This document shows, one piece after another, positions 52,513-61,262 of a stretch of DNA of 64,000 nt. How positions within the stretch are numbered: position 1 is the first letter of the stretch; the number at the start of each line of letters is the position of its first letter. The notes under the pieces are model-generated. The model saw nothing but the letters and a program-made list of their open reading frames with translations, had not been told where the DNA came from and ran no database searches. The position numbers and the translations under genes are program-made. Source of the stretch: Boseongicola sp. (GTDB lineage Bacteria; Pseudomonadota; Alphaproteobacteria; Rhodobacterales; Rhodobacteraceae); assembly GCA_014075275.1 (NCBI GenBank), contig CP046179.1, forward strand, positions 3,109,932 through 3,173,931. Direction: 5' to 3'.

Positions 52513-52857
52513 GTGACCCTCAGCACATTGCATATGATGGCCGAGACCGACAGGCCAGGCGACGGTGATACTGGCGTCCTGACCGAGACCAAGCCAAAGA
52601 CGCAAAAGCCGCCGCTGTATAAGGTGATGCTGCTGAATGACGACTATACGCCGATGGAATTCGTGGTGCATGTTCTGGAGCGGTTCTTTGCCCTCAGCCA
52701 TGCGCAGTCGTTCGAGATCATGATCACGGTGCACAAGAAGGGGCTGGCGGTTGTTGGCGTGTTCTCGTTCGAGATTGCCGAGACCAAAGTGGCGCAGGTG
52801 ATGGACTTCGCACGCCGTCATCAACACCCGCTGCAATGCACTATGGAAAAGGAATAG
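52513..52857 (+). CDS. clpS: ATP-dependent Clp protease adaptor ClpS
   Basis: Delivers N-degron substrates to ClpAP. 114 residues. The core from residue 33 reads [27 protein letters not shown] with the ClpS signature [12 protein letters not shown]. It is followed by [26 protein letters not shown] and ends [11 protein letters not shown], which is typical of alphaproteobacterial ClpS. A GTG start at 52513 gives the known disordered N-terminal extension; ATG 52534 is the alternative. clpA does not follow here; rsmC does, 22 bases downstream. Confidence 0.96.
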   Translation: MTLSTLHMMAETDRPGDGDTGVLTETKPKTQKPPLYKVMLLNDDYTPMEFVVHVLERFFALSHAQSFEIMITVHKKGLAVVGVFSFEIAETKVAQVMDFARRHQHPLQCTMEKE

Positions 52858-52879
52858 GGCGCGCGCGCCCGTTTCGACT

Positions 52880-53869
52880 ATGCTGTCCCAAAGATTGACC
52901 CTCGCGCTGGAAACGGACGCTGTTTCGCTGCCCGAGGAAGGTGTGATCGCGGTGATCGGCCCGGATGGTGCCATGGATCTTTCGATGCTGCCGAAGGATC
53001 GCATACAGGTCGTTCAGCGGCACTTCCCTCATCACGCGGCGTTTCAACGGCAAGGGTTTGAGACCGCGACCCAGATCGGGACGTCTTATGCCGCGGCCAT
53101 CGTCTGCCTGCCCCGCGCCAAGTCCGAGGCCCGCCAGATGCTGGCGGCGGTGCGCGCGGCGACGGATGGGCCGATTGTGATTGATGGTCAGAAAACCGAC
53201 GGCATCGATTCGATCCTTAAAGAGGCGAAGAAGCGCGGGCAGGTGGGCGAAGTCATCTCAAAGGCCCATGGAAAGATATTCGCCGTCACGGATGCGAATT
53301 TCTCGGATTGGGCCACGACCGTGCAGAACAGCATTGGCGGCGGCTTCAAAACCGCGCCGGGCGTGTTCTCCGCCGATGGTGTCGATCCTGGATCGGCCCT
53401 TCTGGCCGAAACGCTGCCAAGGAAGCTGCCGGGGCGCGTCGTTGACCTGGGCGCGGGCTGGGGGTTCCTCAGCGATGCCATCTTGAAACGTGAGGGTGTG
53501 GCACGTGTTGATCTGGTCGAGTCTGATCACGCTGCGCTGGAAATGGCTCGTCTGAACATCACCGATGAACGCGCGGTCTTCCATTGGGCCGACGCACGCG
53601 AATTCCGGCCCGAAGCGCTGGCTGACCACGTGGTTACCAACCCGCCATTCCATCAGGGCCGCAGCGCCGATCCGTCCTTGGGTCGCGCCTTTATCGCCAG
53701 TGCCGCCGCCATGCTGACCCCGCGCGGTCAGCTTTGGCTTGTCGCAAACCGTCATTTGCCTTACGAACAAGCGCTAGAAGACGCATTTTCGACTGTTCAA
53801 ACCCTGGGCCAAACCCCGTCTTTTAAACTTTTCCACGCCGCATCGCCAAAACGCCGCCGCAAAGGATAG
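52880..53869 (+). CDS. rsmC: 16S rRNA (guanine1207-N2)-methyltransferase-like protein RsmC
   Basis: A 329-residue tandem-domain methyltransferase. The N-terminal half is a degenerate Rossmann domain (VIAVIGPDGAMDLSML). The C-terminal half is catalytic: SAM motif RVVDLGAGWGFLSDAIL (about residue 188) and catalytic NPPFHQGRSAD (about residue 254), ending with a basic tail KRRRKG. RsmC modifies G1207 of 16S rRNA in E. coli, and the two-domain layout fits it. Follows clpS; an SDR gene begins 6 bases after its stop. Confidence 0.92.
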   Translation: MLSQRLTLALETDAVSLPEEGVIAVIGPDGAMDLSMLPKDRIQVVQRHFPHHAAFQRQGFETATQIGTSYAAAIVCLPRAKSEARQMLAAVRAATDGPIVIDGQKTDGIDSILKEAKKRGQVGEVISKAHGKIFAVTDANFSDWATTVQNSIGGGFKTAPGVFSADGVDPGSALLAETLPRKLPGRVVDLGAGWGFLSDAILKREGVARVDLVESDHAALEMARLNITDERAVFHWADAREFRPEALADHVVTNPPFHQGRSADPSLGRAFIASAAAMLTPRGQLWLVANRHLPYEQALEDAFSTVQTLGQTPSFKLFHAASPKRRRKG

Positions 53870-53875
53870 ACCCAT

Positions 53876-54685
53876 ATGTCATTCTCAATCGCAGGCAAAA
53901 CTGCCGTCGTCACAGGGGCCGCCAACGGGGTCGGGCTGGCGATTGCGCGTCATTTCCACGCCCGTGGGGCGAATGTCATGTTTGCTGATAAGCATGAAGA
54001 CAAGCTGATCAAAGAGGTCGGCAGCGTCGATGATGATGACGAAGGCACGCTGGGATACTTCGCGGGCGATCTGCGGGAAAAGCTGAACGTGACAAACCTG
54101 TTGTCGGCAACGCTGGACCGTTTTGACCGGGTGGATATTCTTGTCAACGGATCACGGCAGATGCTGTCGTCGGACCCGCTTTCCGCTGATGATGATCTGG
54201 TGACCAAGCTTTTGAACCAGAACCTGATGACGTCGCTTCGGCTGACCCAGGTTTTTGCCAAACGCATGATCAAACAGGCGCAAAAGGATGGCAATGACGG
54301 CCCCGCGGGGTCGATCATAAATATGTCGTCAATTGCGGCGCGGCGCACGCAGCCCGATCTTCTGGCCTATTCCGTTAGTTCGGCGGCGGTGGATCAGATG
54401 ACCCGGTCTATGGCCGTCGCACTGGCCCCGAACCGCATCCGCGTGAACGCAATCGCGCTGGGGTCTGTCATGAGCGCTTCGCTAAAAGGGGCCTTGGACG
54501 AACACGAAGAATTCCGGGACGAAATCATCGACTCTACGCCTCTGGCTCGTATCGCCAGTCCAACCGAATTGGCGGATGTGGCTCAGTTTCTGGCCTCGGA
54601 CGGGTCGGGCTTTATGACCGGGCAGATCCTGACGGTGGATGGCGGGCGCACCCTAGTTGATGCCGCAGACGCCCCGGCGCATTGA
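53876..54685 (+). CDS. short-chain dehydrogenase/reductase with altered active site
   Basis: A 269-residue SDR-fold protein. The nucleotide-binding loop TGAANGVGLAIA (residue 12) is intact. The catalytic Ser is present (NMSSIAARR), and a Tyr is present, but the usual YxxxK lysine is replaced: YSVSSAAVDQM. The NAG motif reads NGSRQ. The loss of lysine argues for little or no classical redox activity, or a changed mechanism. Its C-terminal GFMTGQILTVDGGRTL is standard. Close to rsmC on the same strand (6-base gap). Substrate not recognised. Confidence 0.85.
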   Translation: MSFSIAGKTAVVTGAANGVGLAIARHFHARGANVMFADKHEDKLIKEVGSVDDDDEGTLGYFAGDLREKLNVTNLLSATLDRFDRVDILVNGSRQMLSSDPLSADDDLVTKLLNQNLMTSLRLTQVFAKRMIKQAQKDGNDGPAGSIINMSSIAARRTQPDLLAYSVSSAAVDQMTRSMAVALAPNRIRVNAIALGSVMSASLKGALDEHEEFRDEIIDSTPLARIASPTELADVAQFLASDGSGFMTGQILTVDGGRTLVDAADAPAH

Positions 54686-54791
54686 CGCGCAGGCCGAATT
54701 CTCGCACCAACGCTGCACATGCTTGATCTACCTCAAAGCTTGGCAGAGGCTGCCGGGTCTATGCGGGGTCGAACAGTGAAAGAGCACCGCT

Positions 54792-55685
54792 ATGACCGAA
54801 CAGTTTGATCATCAAAAGACCCAAGCCAGCGCCTGGTTCCGAAGTCTGCGCGACGAGATTGTTGCCGCTTTTGAAGCGCTGGAAGACAGCCAGACCGGCG
54901 GCCCCCTTGCCGATCAGCCCGCTGGGCGGTTCGAGGTGTCCGAAACCAAACGCGCCAGTGATGATGGTTCAGACGCAGGCGGCGGCCTGATGAGCGTTAT
55001 GCGTGGCGGACGCGTGTTCGAGAAGATCGGGGTCAACGTCTCGACTGTTTACGGGCAGTTGGGTGATCGGGCGCAAGCGGCGATGGCGGCGCGCAAAGGC
55101 ATTCCCGGCATGGCCGACGATCCGCGCTTTTGGGCCAGCGGCATCAGCCTTGTCGCCCATATGCAGAACCCCCACGCGCCGGCGGTGCACATGAATACCC
55201 GCATGTTCTGGACCCCCCATGCCTGGTGGTTCGGGGGTGGTTCAGACCTGAACCCCTGCATCGAATATGACGAAGACACCGCAGCGTTTCATCAGGTTCA
55301 GAAAGACCATTGCGACCCGCATGGCGAAGATATCTATCCCCGGTTCAAGAAATGGGCGGACGAGTATTTTTATGTCCCGCACCGGCATCGCGCGCGCGGT
55401 GTTGGTGGCATCTTCTACGATGATTTGAACACCGGTGACTGGGATCGCGATTTTGCGTTCACACAAGACGTGGGCCGGGCGTTTCTGAAGGCTTTCCTGC
55501 CGGTGACCGAAAAGCGCCGTAACACGCCCTGGACCGAGGCCGATAAGGACGCGCAACTGGTGCATCGCGGGCTCTATGCCGAATACAATCTGGTCTATGA
55601 CCGGGGCACTAAGTTCGGCCTTGAAACCGGACACGACGCCAATGCGGTGCTGATGAGCCTGCCACCCATGGCGAAATGGGTTTGA
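54792..55685 (+). CDS. hemF: oxygen-dependent coproporphyrinogen III oxidase
   Basis: Heme biosynthesis: converts coproporphyrinogen III to protoporphyrinogen IX using O2. 297 residues. Family hallmarks: NPHAPAVHMNTRMFWTP (about residue 120), WWFGGGSDLNPC (about residue 138), HRHRARGVGGIFYDDLNTGDW (about residue 198) and LVHRGLYAEYNLVYDRGTKFGLETGHD near the C-terminus (shown in part by EYNLVYDRGTKFGL). Aerobic enzyme; an oxygen-independent HemN could exist elsewhere. Single gene with its own upstream region of 106 bases; converges on a long reverse gene. Confidence 0.98.
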   Translation: MTEQFDHQKTQASAWFRSLRDEIVAAFEALEDSQTGGPLADQPAGRFEVSETKRASDDGSDAGGGLMSVMRGGRVFEKIGVNVSTVYGQLGDRAQAAMAARKGIPGMADDPRFWASGISLVAHMQNPHAPAVHMNTRMFWTPHAWWFGGGSDLNPCIEYDEDTAAFHQVQKDHCDPHGEDIYPRFKKWADEYFYVPHRHRARGVGGIFYDDLNTGDWDRDFAFTQDVGRAFLKAFLPVTEKRRNTPWTEADKDAQLVHRGLYAEYNLVYDRGTKFGLETGHDANAVLMSLPPMAKWV

Positions 55686-55699
55686 ACGCCTAAGATGGC

Positions 55700-57568
55700 T
55701 TAGTTATCGTTCAGTGTTTCCAATGTGCGTTCGATGTCCAGCTGCAATGCGTTCAGGTCGTCATCAGACAAAGCTGGTGTTTCCGGCTGAGGCGCGGGTG
55801 CAGGTTGTGAAGGTGCGCTGCCGGCCATCCATATTTCAATCGTTCCCAGTGCAGGCGAGGGCCTGAAACTGGTGAAATTGCGCAGCTCGCCATCAACGGC
55901 GTCGGCAAGTACCTGAGCGTTCTCGGCGTTGGCAGCGTGATAGTAACGAATGTTAGTTCGGCTAATTGTGAATCCGGCGGGACGGGTTTGATCGACAACA
56001 AATCCCGCGTCCCGTGCCTGTGCGATCAAGGCATTCGCGTCCAGCCGGCTAACACGATTGGGAACATGCAATGTTACATCGATGCCTGAGATAGGCTCTG
56101 GTGGGGCGACTTCGGCAGTTGTGCTTTCGGCTGGCGGTTGCGGCGTTGCCGGTGTTTCGACGGGCTCGGGTGCGACTTCGGCCACCACGGGTTCAGATGT
56201 GACGTCTAAGGGTGCAATGTCAGTGACCGGCTCAGCCGTTTCCTCGATGGGTTCTTCGACTGCTGGCGCTCCTGGCCGCTGCGGCGGCACTGTCGCCAGG
56301 CTCACCGGCGGGACGATGGCAGGTATCTGGATTGGTGTTGTGAAATCAGGCACTTGCGCCTGAATGGGTAACACCGCGTCCGGTACTGCGACGACGGTTG
56401 CCAGCGTCATTGCTGTTTGGCGTGTGACCGTGGTTAGCCGGGAAGCTGCGAAATTCTGTGTCTCGATTTCGGGACTACTGAACCTTAAGCGGAACACGCG
56501 CGGTATCGCAAAACCATTAGCGGCGGGCGATACTGATGCGATGGCGTCGGCGTTTTCGGGCGCAGGGGCCGGTGCGGCACTTGGTTCCTGAATTGTCGTG
56601 TCGGGCAGGGGAACAGGGGTTTCTGCAACCACGGGTGCTTCGACGATGGGTTCTTCGGCTGCAGTGCTGTCTTCCGTTGGCGTCTCGGTCGCTAATGGCG
56701 TTTCCTCAGCAACCGGCGTCTCATCTGCAACCGGCGCTGCTTCGGCGACCGGCACTTCAATTACAGGCTCTTCGACAGCCACAGGTGTTTCACCCAGGAC
56801 AGGCGCTTCAGAAGCAGGTGCGGCGTCCTCTGCCACAACTTCGTCGGTGGTGTTGAAAAGCGGAACATTCAGTGCTGTGTCTTCGTCAAGAAAAAATAGC
56901 GCACCGATGCTCAGGCCGGTGACCAGCACGCCAGACCATAAAAAGCCAAGACGCCGCTTTCGTACCGGCTGGCTGCTTCTAGGGGGCACTTTGTCGCTGT
57001 ATTCCATTTCGGAATGCGAAACGCTTGGTCGCAACAAAGGTGCGGTCGTTTCGCGGCCTTTAGGCTCGTCTAACGCTGGGGTCAAAGACGCGGCAGCGAC
57101 TTCGGGCGATATAAAAGGATCCTCAGCGCGCTCAGGTCGCATGCTAGAGCGTCGCCGCGGTGGGTCGTTTACCGTCGAAGCATCCGGTGTGCGTGCCGAA
57201 ATTGGGCGTTGCGAAACAGGGCGCTCAGTCACAGAGCGTTCGGATACGGGGCGCTCAGAAACCGGACGCTGTGAAACTTGCCGTTCGGGTCGGGAAACCG
57301 GAGCGACCGGCGGCGGTGCGGGCGGTCGCTTGGAAATTGGACGCATCGAGTCGTCTTGCTCGGGCGCGGGTCTGGGGCGCGATCTTGGCGGTGTTTGCGG
57401 AGTAGGTTCAGGGATGTCAGGCTGGATTGGCGGATAGGCAGCGCGCCCTTCCGTTTCCATCAGTTCCTGACGACGACGGCGAGCGTCTTCCAGTTTGTCA
57501 TACATCGTCATCCGCCGACGTTTCGGCGGATCCGAGCGACCCCCATTGGACCCAGAATCTCTGTCCAT
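55700..57568 (-). CDS. long proline/acid-rich single-pass membrane protein
   Basis: A 622-residue protein of unknown function. N-terminal cytoplasmic part: helix (MTMYDKLEDARRRRQELM), Pro-rich stretch and short Arg-Pro-Val-Ser repeats (PVSERPVSERSVTERPVSQR, about residues 100-120). One transmembrane helix lies near residue 215 (FLWSGVLVTGLSIGALFFL). The exported part has long Pro/Glu/Val/Ala-rich repeats (VAEETP, VAETPV). The C-terminal 110-residue globular domain (DVTLHVPNRVSRLDANALIAQ ... YYHAANAENAQVLAD) resembles the LytR C-terminal-like fold. It looks like an envelope spacer with a terminal binding domain. ATG 57568. Confidence 0.78.
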   Translation of the reverse strand: MDRDSGSNGGRSDPPKRRRMTMYDKLEDARRRRQELMETEGRAAYPPIQPDIPEPTPQTPPRSRPRPAPEQDDSMRPISKRPPAPPPVAPVSRPERQVSQRPVSERPVSERSVTERPVSQRPISARTPDASTVNDPPRRRSSMRPERAEDPFISPEVAAASLTPALDEPKGRETTAPLLRPSVSHSEMEYSDKVPPRSSQPVRKRRLGFLWSGVLVTGLSIGALFFLDEDTALNVPLFNTTDEVVAEDAAPASEAPVLGETPVAVEEPVIEVPVAEAAPVADETPVAEETPLATETPTEDSTAAEEPIVEAPVVAETPVPLPDTTIQEPSAAPAPAPENADAIASVSPAANGFAIPRVFRLRFSSPEIETQNFAASRLTTVTRQTAMTLATVVAVPDAVLPIQAQVPDFTTPIQIPAIVPPVSLATVPPQRPGAPAVEEPIEETAEPVTDIAPLDVTSEPVVAEVAPEPVETPATPQPPAESTTAEVAPPEPISGIDVTLHVPNRVSRLDANALIAQARDAGFVVDQTRPAGFTISRTNIRYYHAANAENAQVLADAVDGELRNFTSFRPSPALGTIEIWMAGSAPSQPAPAPQPETPALSDDDLNALQLDIERTLETLNDN

Positions 57569-57758
57569 TATTCCCTCAAAGTGCCGCGCAAAATCTTCGC
57601 GGTGGGTTAGTAACTTATCATAGCCATCTCGGGCGCAAATGAAAGAAATTGGCCCAAGCAGCGGTGTCTAACGGCGATTTACCGCGTTAATGCGTGCATT
57701 TTATGGCACACTACACCCGAAACAGAACGTTCGGGCATGGTGTATGATGTTGAAGGCA

Positions 57759-59207
57759 TCAGGCCGTATCGCCCTCCATTTCGCCCAGGCTTTGCAGGCG
57801 GATGACCAGGATCCAGATGACGACCGAAATGGCCGTCATTGCGAAGGCACCCGATGTGAAAGTGCCGACCACAGCCATAAACAAGGCAAAAGACGACAAT
57901 CCGCCAATGGTATCGCGCAGTTTATCCAAGGCTGACACTGCCAGCACCGCAATCGTCAGAATACCGGCAATCCCGGCGGTCACGACCACTGTCCAGACCG
58001 CTGGCAATCCCCCTTCGGTCAAAAGTGCGAAGGGCGAAAGGATGCCCGAGGCATCCATAGTTCCAGTGCGCTCTAGCACCCAGAAAGCTGCAATAATGGC
58101 GATGCCCGCAGAGACAGGATTGGCGATGCGTGCGCGATACCAGCTTTGACTACCGAACAAGAGCCCGAAAGCCACGAACGCTGCTGCTATCACCGCCAAT
58201 TGGCCGATTTCCACACCGACATTGAACCCAATCAGCTTGGGCACAAAATTGGACGCGCCCAAACCAAAATCACTAAGGACGCTGGCAAAGCCCAATCCGT
58301 GCAACAGCCCGAACATAAAGACCACAACCGGACGCCAAGGCATCAGGCCGCGCGCAATGATGTTCTCAATCCCGACATAGACTATCGAGGCGGCGATCAG
58401 GGATTCGATTACCACCAGATTGCCGTCGGTTAGCTGGATGATGCCCATGGCACCCAGCGCCAGTGTGACTGTGTGGGCCAGAGTGAACGCTGTGATCTGC
58501 CAAAGAAGCGGGCCGATACGCAGCGCCAGAAAGAACAGCCCCAGCACGAACAGAATATGATCCAGACCCAGCGGAATGATGTGGTCAAAACCGACGCCGA
58601 CATAATCGACAAAGGCTTCGCCTGCCGTTTCTGCGTCGCCACCACCACGCGCAATCAGATCACTTTCGCCACCGTTGATCAGATAGGCGGTATAGGCGTT
58701 CTCGACGCCAATCTGGCGGATGACGATCGGACCGAATGCAGCTGGCCATGACATGATCACGCCTGCCTCGCCAGGTGGAAGGTCAGCGCGGATCACCACC
58801 TGCGAGGGGCGCGCGAGTTCGATATCCCCAACTTCGGGAATGTTTACCTCTTCGATGCTTAGCTCCAGTAGACGGCCATCGCTTTCCAACGTGAGCTGGC
58901 TTGCAATCTCGGGCCAGGTGGCGCGAAACGCGGCTTCTAGGTCGGCTGGCTCCAAAGCGCGCAGGCGATCATATTCTTCTGCATTTTCAGTGAGATTGGT
59001 ATCTTCGATACCTTCAAGGTTCAGCCCCGCAACTGGCGCTTCCAGAACCCAGCCAAGGGAAAGTTCGACCTGTTCGGCCCCGATTGAGATGTCGGCGATT
59101 GTCGGCTGAACTTCGTGCGCGCGCAGAACCGTGATCATCATCAGGCTTGACAGCAGCGTCGCGAAGGCCACCCTCATCCAAAATCGCGCTTGCAGGATAC
59201 CCATCAT
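57759..59207 (-). CDS. HupE/UreJ-family membrane protein
   Basis: A protein of about 482 residues. An export signal (VAFATLLSSLMMITVLRA) is followed by HEVQPTIADISIG and an extracytoplasmic beta-rich domain, then a HupE_UreJ_2 membrane domain with six or so helices (FDHIIPLGLDHILFVLGLFFL, about residue 220, and FGLLHGLGFASVLSDFGLG). HupE/UreJ proteins are known or proposed nickel/cobalt permeases. Start placed at ATG 59207, with GAGAGGG about 9 nt upstream; ATG 59177 is an alternative. With the start at 59207, the gene begins 2 bases inside the divergent DUF4198 gene. Confidence 0.88.
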   Translation of the reverse strand: MMGILQARFWMRVAFATLLSSLMMITVLRAHEVQPTIADISIGAEQVELSLGWVLEAPVAGLNLEGIEDTNLTENAEEYDRLRALEPADLEAAFRATWPEIASQLTLESDGRLLELSIEEVNIPEVGDIELARPSQVVIRADLPPGEAGVIMSWPAAFGPIVIRQIGVENAYTAYLINGGESDLIARGGGDAETAGEAFVDYVGVGFDHIIPLGLDHILFVLGLFFLALRIGPLLWQITAFTLAHTVTLALGAMGIIQLTDGNLVVIESLIAASIVYVGIENIIARGLMPWRPVVVFMFGLLHGLGFASVLSDFGLGASNFVPKLIGFNVGVEIGQLAVIAAAFVAFGLLFGSQSWYRARIANPVSAGIAIIAAFWVLERTGTMDASGILSPFALLTEGGLPAVWTVVVTAGIAGILTIAVLAVSALDKLRDTIGGLSSFALFMAVVGTFTSGAFAMTAISVVIWILVIRLQSLGEMEGDTA

Positions 59208-60018
59208 GTTTCGAACCCTCTCTATTGCCGCTTCATTGGCATGTATTGCAACTGTCGCCAAGGGCCATGAATTCTGGATTGATCCGGAGAATTATATTGT
59301 CGAGCCGGGCGCTCAAATTGTTGCCGATATAAAAGTCGGCGAGGATTTTAAAGGCGGCAAGCAATCCTATTTGCCGCCAAACTTCCGGCGATTTGACTAT
59401 GTTTATGCAGGACAAGCGCACCCGGTCGAGGGACGCATGGGTGATCTTCCAGCCGTGCGCATGGATGCCCCCGGAGAGGGTTTGGTCGTATTCGTTCATG
59501 AGACTACGGATCTGCGTTTGGCATGGGATTCGTATGAGAAGTTCGAGTCATTTGTCATTCACAAAGACGCTGCTTGGACCTTGCAATCGCACGCGGACCG
59601 CGGCTTGCCGAAAAAAGACGTGACAGAGGTGTATTCGCGCTATGCTAAGTCTCTTGTGGCCGTAGGTGATGGAGCCGGTTCGGATCTGGAAACCGGGCTT
59701 CTTACCGAGATTGTTGCACTGGAAAATCCCTATACCGACGATATGTCGGACGGGATTGACGTTCAGGTTTTCTATGAGGGAAATCCACGCGCAGGCGCGC
59801 AGTTGGAAGTCTTCGACGAACCAGTCTTTGGTCGCGTGAGTGTGTTCACCGTGAAGGCCGATGAACAGGGTCGCGCCACCATTCCGGTGAAGCCGGGAAA
59901 TAAATACCAGTTGGATTCGGTGGTTCTGCGAGAGCCATCGCCCGAGTTGGCAGCATCAAAGAACGCGCAGTGGGAAAGCCTTTGGGCCAATCTGACCTTT
60001 GCTGTCCCGGCACGCTGA
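59206..60018 (+). CDS. exported DUF4198 (NikM-like) protein
   Basis: A 270-residue exported protein. Signal peptide MFRTLSIAASLACIATVAKG, then HEFWIDPENYIVEPGAQIVAD, the family's start with a His immediately after the cut, which is a plausible metal ligand. Related DUF4198 domains occur in nickel/cobalt uptake systems. AGGA lies 8 nt before ATG 59206, whereas the open frame to 59131 is unsupported. It is head-to-head with the HupE/UreJ-like gene. I infer that the two act together in metal (nickel/cobalt) acquisition. Confidence 0.87.
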   Translation: MFRTLSIAASLACIATVAKGHEFWIDPENYIVEPGAQIVADIKVGEDFKGGKQSYLPPNFRRFDYVYAGQAHPVEGRMGDLPAVRMDAPGEGLVVFVHETTDLRLAWDSYEKFESFVIHKDAAWTLQSHADRGLPKKDVTEVYSRYAKSLVAVGDGAGSDLETGLLTEIVALENPYTDDMSDGIDVQVFYEGNPRAGAQLEVFDEPVFGRVSVFTVKADEQGRATIPVKPGNKYQLDSVVLREPSPELAASKNAQWESLWANLTFAVPAR

Positions 60019-60027
60019 CAGGCGTAT

Positions 60028-60171
60028 TTAGTAGCGGTCGGTATCGATGAAATTGCCGCCCGGACCTGCGATCCGATTTGGGAGCGTCGCGATGAAGACC
60101 TCGCGCAGGACCATGCAGGTCAGGGCACTGATGGCTAGGGCATCGAATGACAGTGTAAATAGCTCACTCAT
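60028..60171 (-). CDS. 47-residue single-pass membrane peptide
   Basis: A small gene with ATG 60171 and GGAG 8 nt upstream. The peptide MSELFTLSFDALAISALTCM continues with VLREVFIATLPNRIAGPGG and ends FIDTDRY: one hydrophobic helix and a short Gly/Asp/Arg tail. Length is below usual gene-calling limits. The strong ribosome-binding site, clean stop (TAA) and non-random composition support it. It may be a regulatory or accessory membrane peptide; function unknown. It stands alone between the DUF4198 gene and truA. Confidence 0.6.
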   Translation of the reverse strand: MSELFTLSFDALAISALTCMVLREVFIATLPNRIAGPGGNFIDTDRY

Positions 60172-60312
60172 TGTTCGTCTCCAAATCTGTCGATACATGC
60201 AATAAGCCTGATGTTCGCGGCCAATTGAGGTCGCGGCAAAGGTGATTTGGGTACGCTTTCGGCTGTCCTAGGCGGGAATTGGGCGCGTTGTTTCGATTTC
60301 GTGGCAAATGAC

Positions 60313-61077
60313 TCAGAAAACCGGTGGATTGTACGAAACCCCTGTCAAATAGAGCCCATCTGGCGGAGCAACTGGCCCGCAAGAGGCACGATTTCGCGAT
60401 TCGAGAGCGGTTTTGACCTGTTCCGGTTCCCACGCGCCTGTGCCGACCCGTTCCAGTGTTCCAACGATGGATCGCACCTGATTGTGCAGGAAGCTGCGGG
60501 CGCGGATGGCAAATCGAATTTCGGCGCCACCGGCGTAGGGGCGGGTTTCAATTGTAATCTCATCCATGGTTTTGACCGGGCTTTTAGCCTGACACATGGT
60601 CGAGCGGAAGGTTGTGAAATCGTGCTGGCCGATCAGGTGTTCCGCACCGGCGCGCATGGCTTCCACATCCAACGCACGTTGCACGCGCCAGATCTGCCCC
60701 GCATCGTGGACCAGAGGCGCGCGGCGCTGCACAATGCGATAAAGATAGCGTCGCTCGACTGCCGAAAACCGTGCATGCCAGTCGTCGTTGACCTCTGCGC
60801 AGGCGGTAATGGCGACAGGTTGCGGTTTCAGATGGAAGTTCAGCGCCTCGGATAGACGGAATGGGTCCCAGCTGCGTTGGGTTTCGACATGGGCGACTTG
60901 TCCAAGCGCATGAACGCCTGCATCGGTGCGCCCGGCAGCGGCGATGGATGGCAGGCCAGGTTCCAGTTTCGACAGGGCCGTTTCCACGGCTTCCTGCACC
61001 GAAGGCTGGTCGGCCTGTCGCTGCCAGCCCGCAAAGGGGCGGCCGTCGTATTCAATTTTGAACGCATAACGTGGCAT
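60313..61077 (-). CDS. truA: tRNA pseudouridine(38-40) synthase TruA
   Basis: Makes pseudouridine in the tRNA anticodon arm. 254 residues, the family length. It begins [20 protein letters not shown], with the catalytic aspartate in [17 protein letters not shown] (Asp52, equal to Asp60 of E. coli). The conserved [17 protein letters not shown] is near residue 190. A repeat-bearing region of 185 bases separates it from the divergent ycjX gene. Confidence 0.98.
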   Translation of the reverse strand: MPRYAFKIEYDGRPFAGWQRQADQPSVQEAVETALSKLEPGLPSIAAAGRTDAGVHALGQVAHVETQRSWDPFRLSEALNFHLKPQPVAITACAEVNDDWHARFSAVERRYLYRIVQRRAPLVHDAGQIWRVQRALDVEAMRAGAEHLIGQHDFTTFRSTMCQAKSPVKTMDEITIETRPYAGGAEIRFAIRARSFLHNQVRSIVGTLERVGTGAWEPEQVKTALESRNRASCGPVAPPDGLYLTGVSYNPPVF

Positions 61078-61105
61078 GGGTGGGGCCTTAGCGCGATATG
61101 AGGGT

Positions 61106-61203
61106 TAAGGGCAAATACCCTTATTTCGCCTTGCCTTCGGCAAGTCGATCCGCGCATCGGCTGCGCCGATGCGCGATTGAGTATTTTTGCCAGAAAGAAA
61201 GCC
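61106..61203 (-). repeat. intergenic hairpins + GAGTATTTTTG core repeat, copy E
   Basis: Plus strand: TAAGGG/CCCTTA hairpin (61106-61123), TTGCC-TTC-GGCAA (61131-61143), then a perfect 10-bp stem CGCGCATCGG/CCGATGCGCG (61151-61175) and the core GAGTATTTTTGCCAGAAAGA beginning at 61179. It lies between divergent truA and ycjX, in front of the ycjX start. Confidence 0.75.
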
Positions 61204-61262
61204 AGGGCTGGTGCGTTTGGTTCAGCGTTCCTATCTTGATCCGACACGATAGGGGTTTTCGA

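Noticed and set aside
56598-57437. 279-residue frame antisense to the Pro-rich protein
   Set aside because: Gly/Ser/Thr-rich mirror of Pro/Glu/Ala codons on the other strand; no start context.
61098-61262. N-terminal extension of the ycjX frame
   Set aside because: Runs through an intergenic hairpin repeat; GTG 61263 has a ribosome-binding site and fits the family N-terminus.
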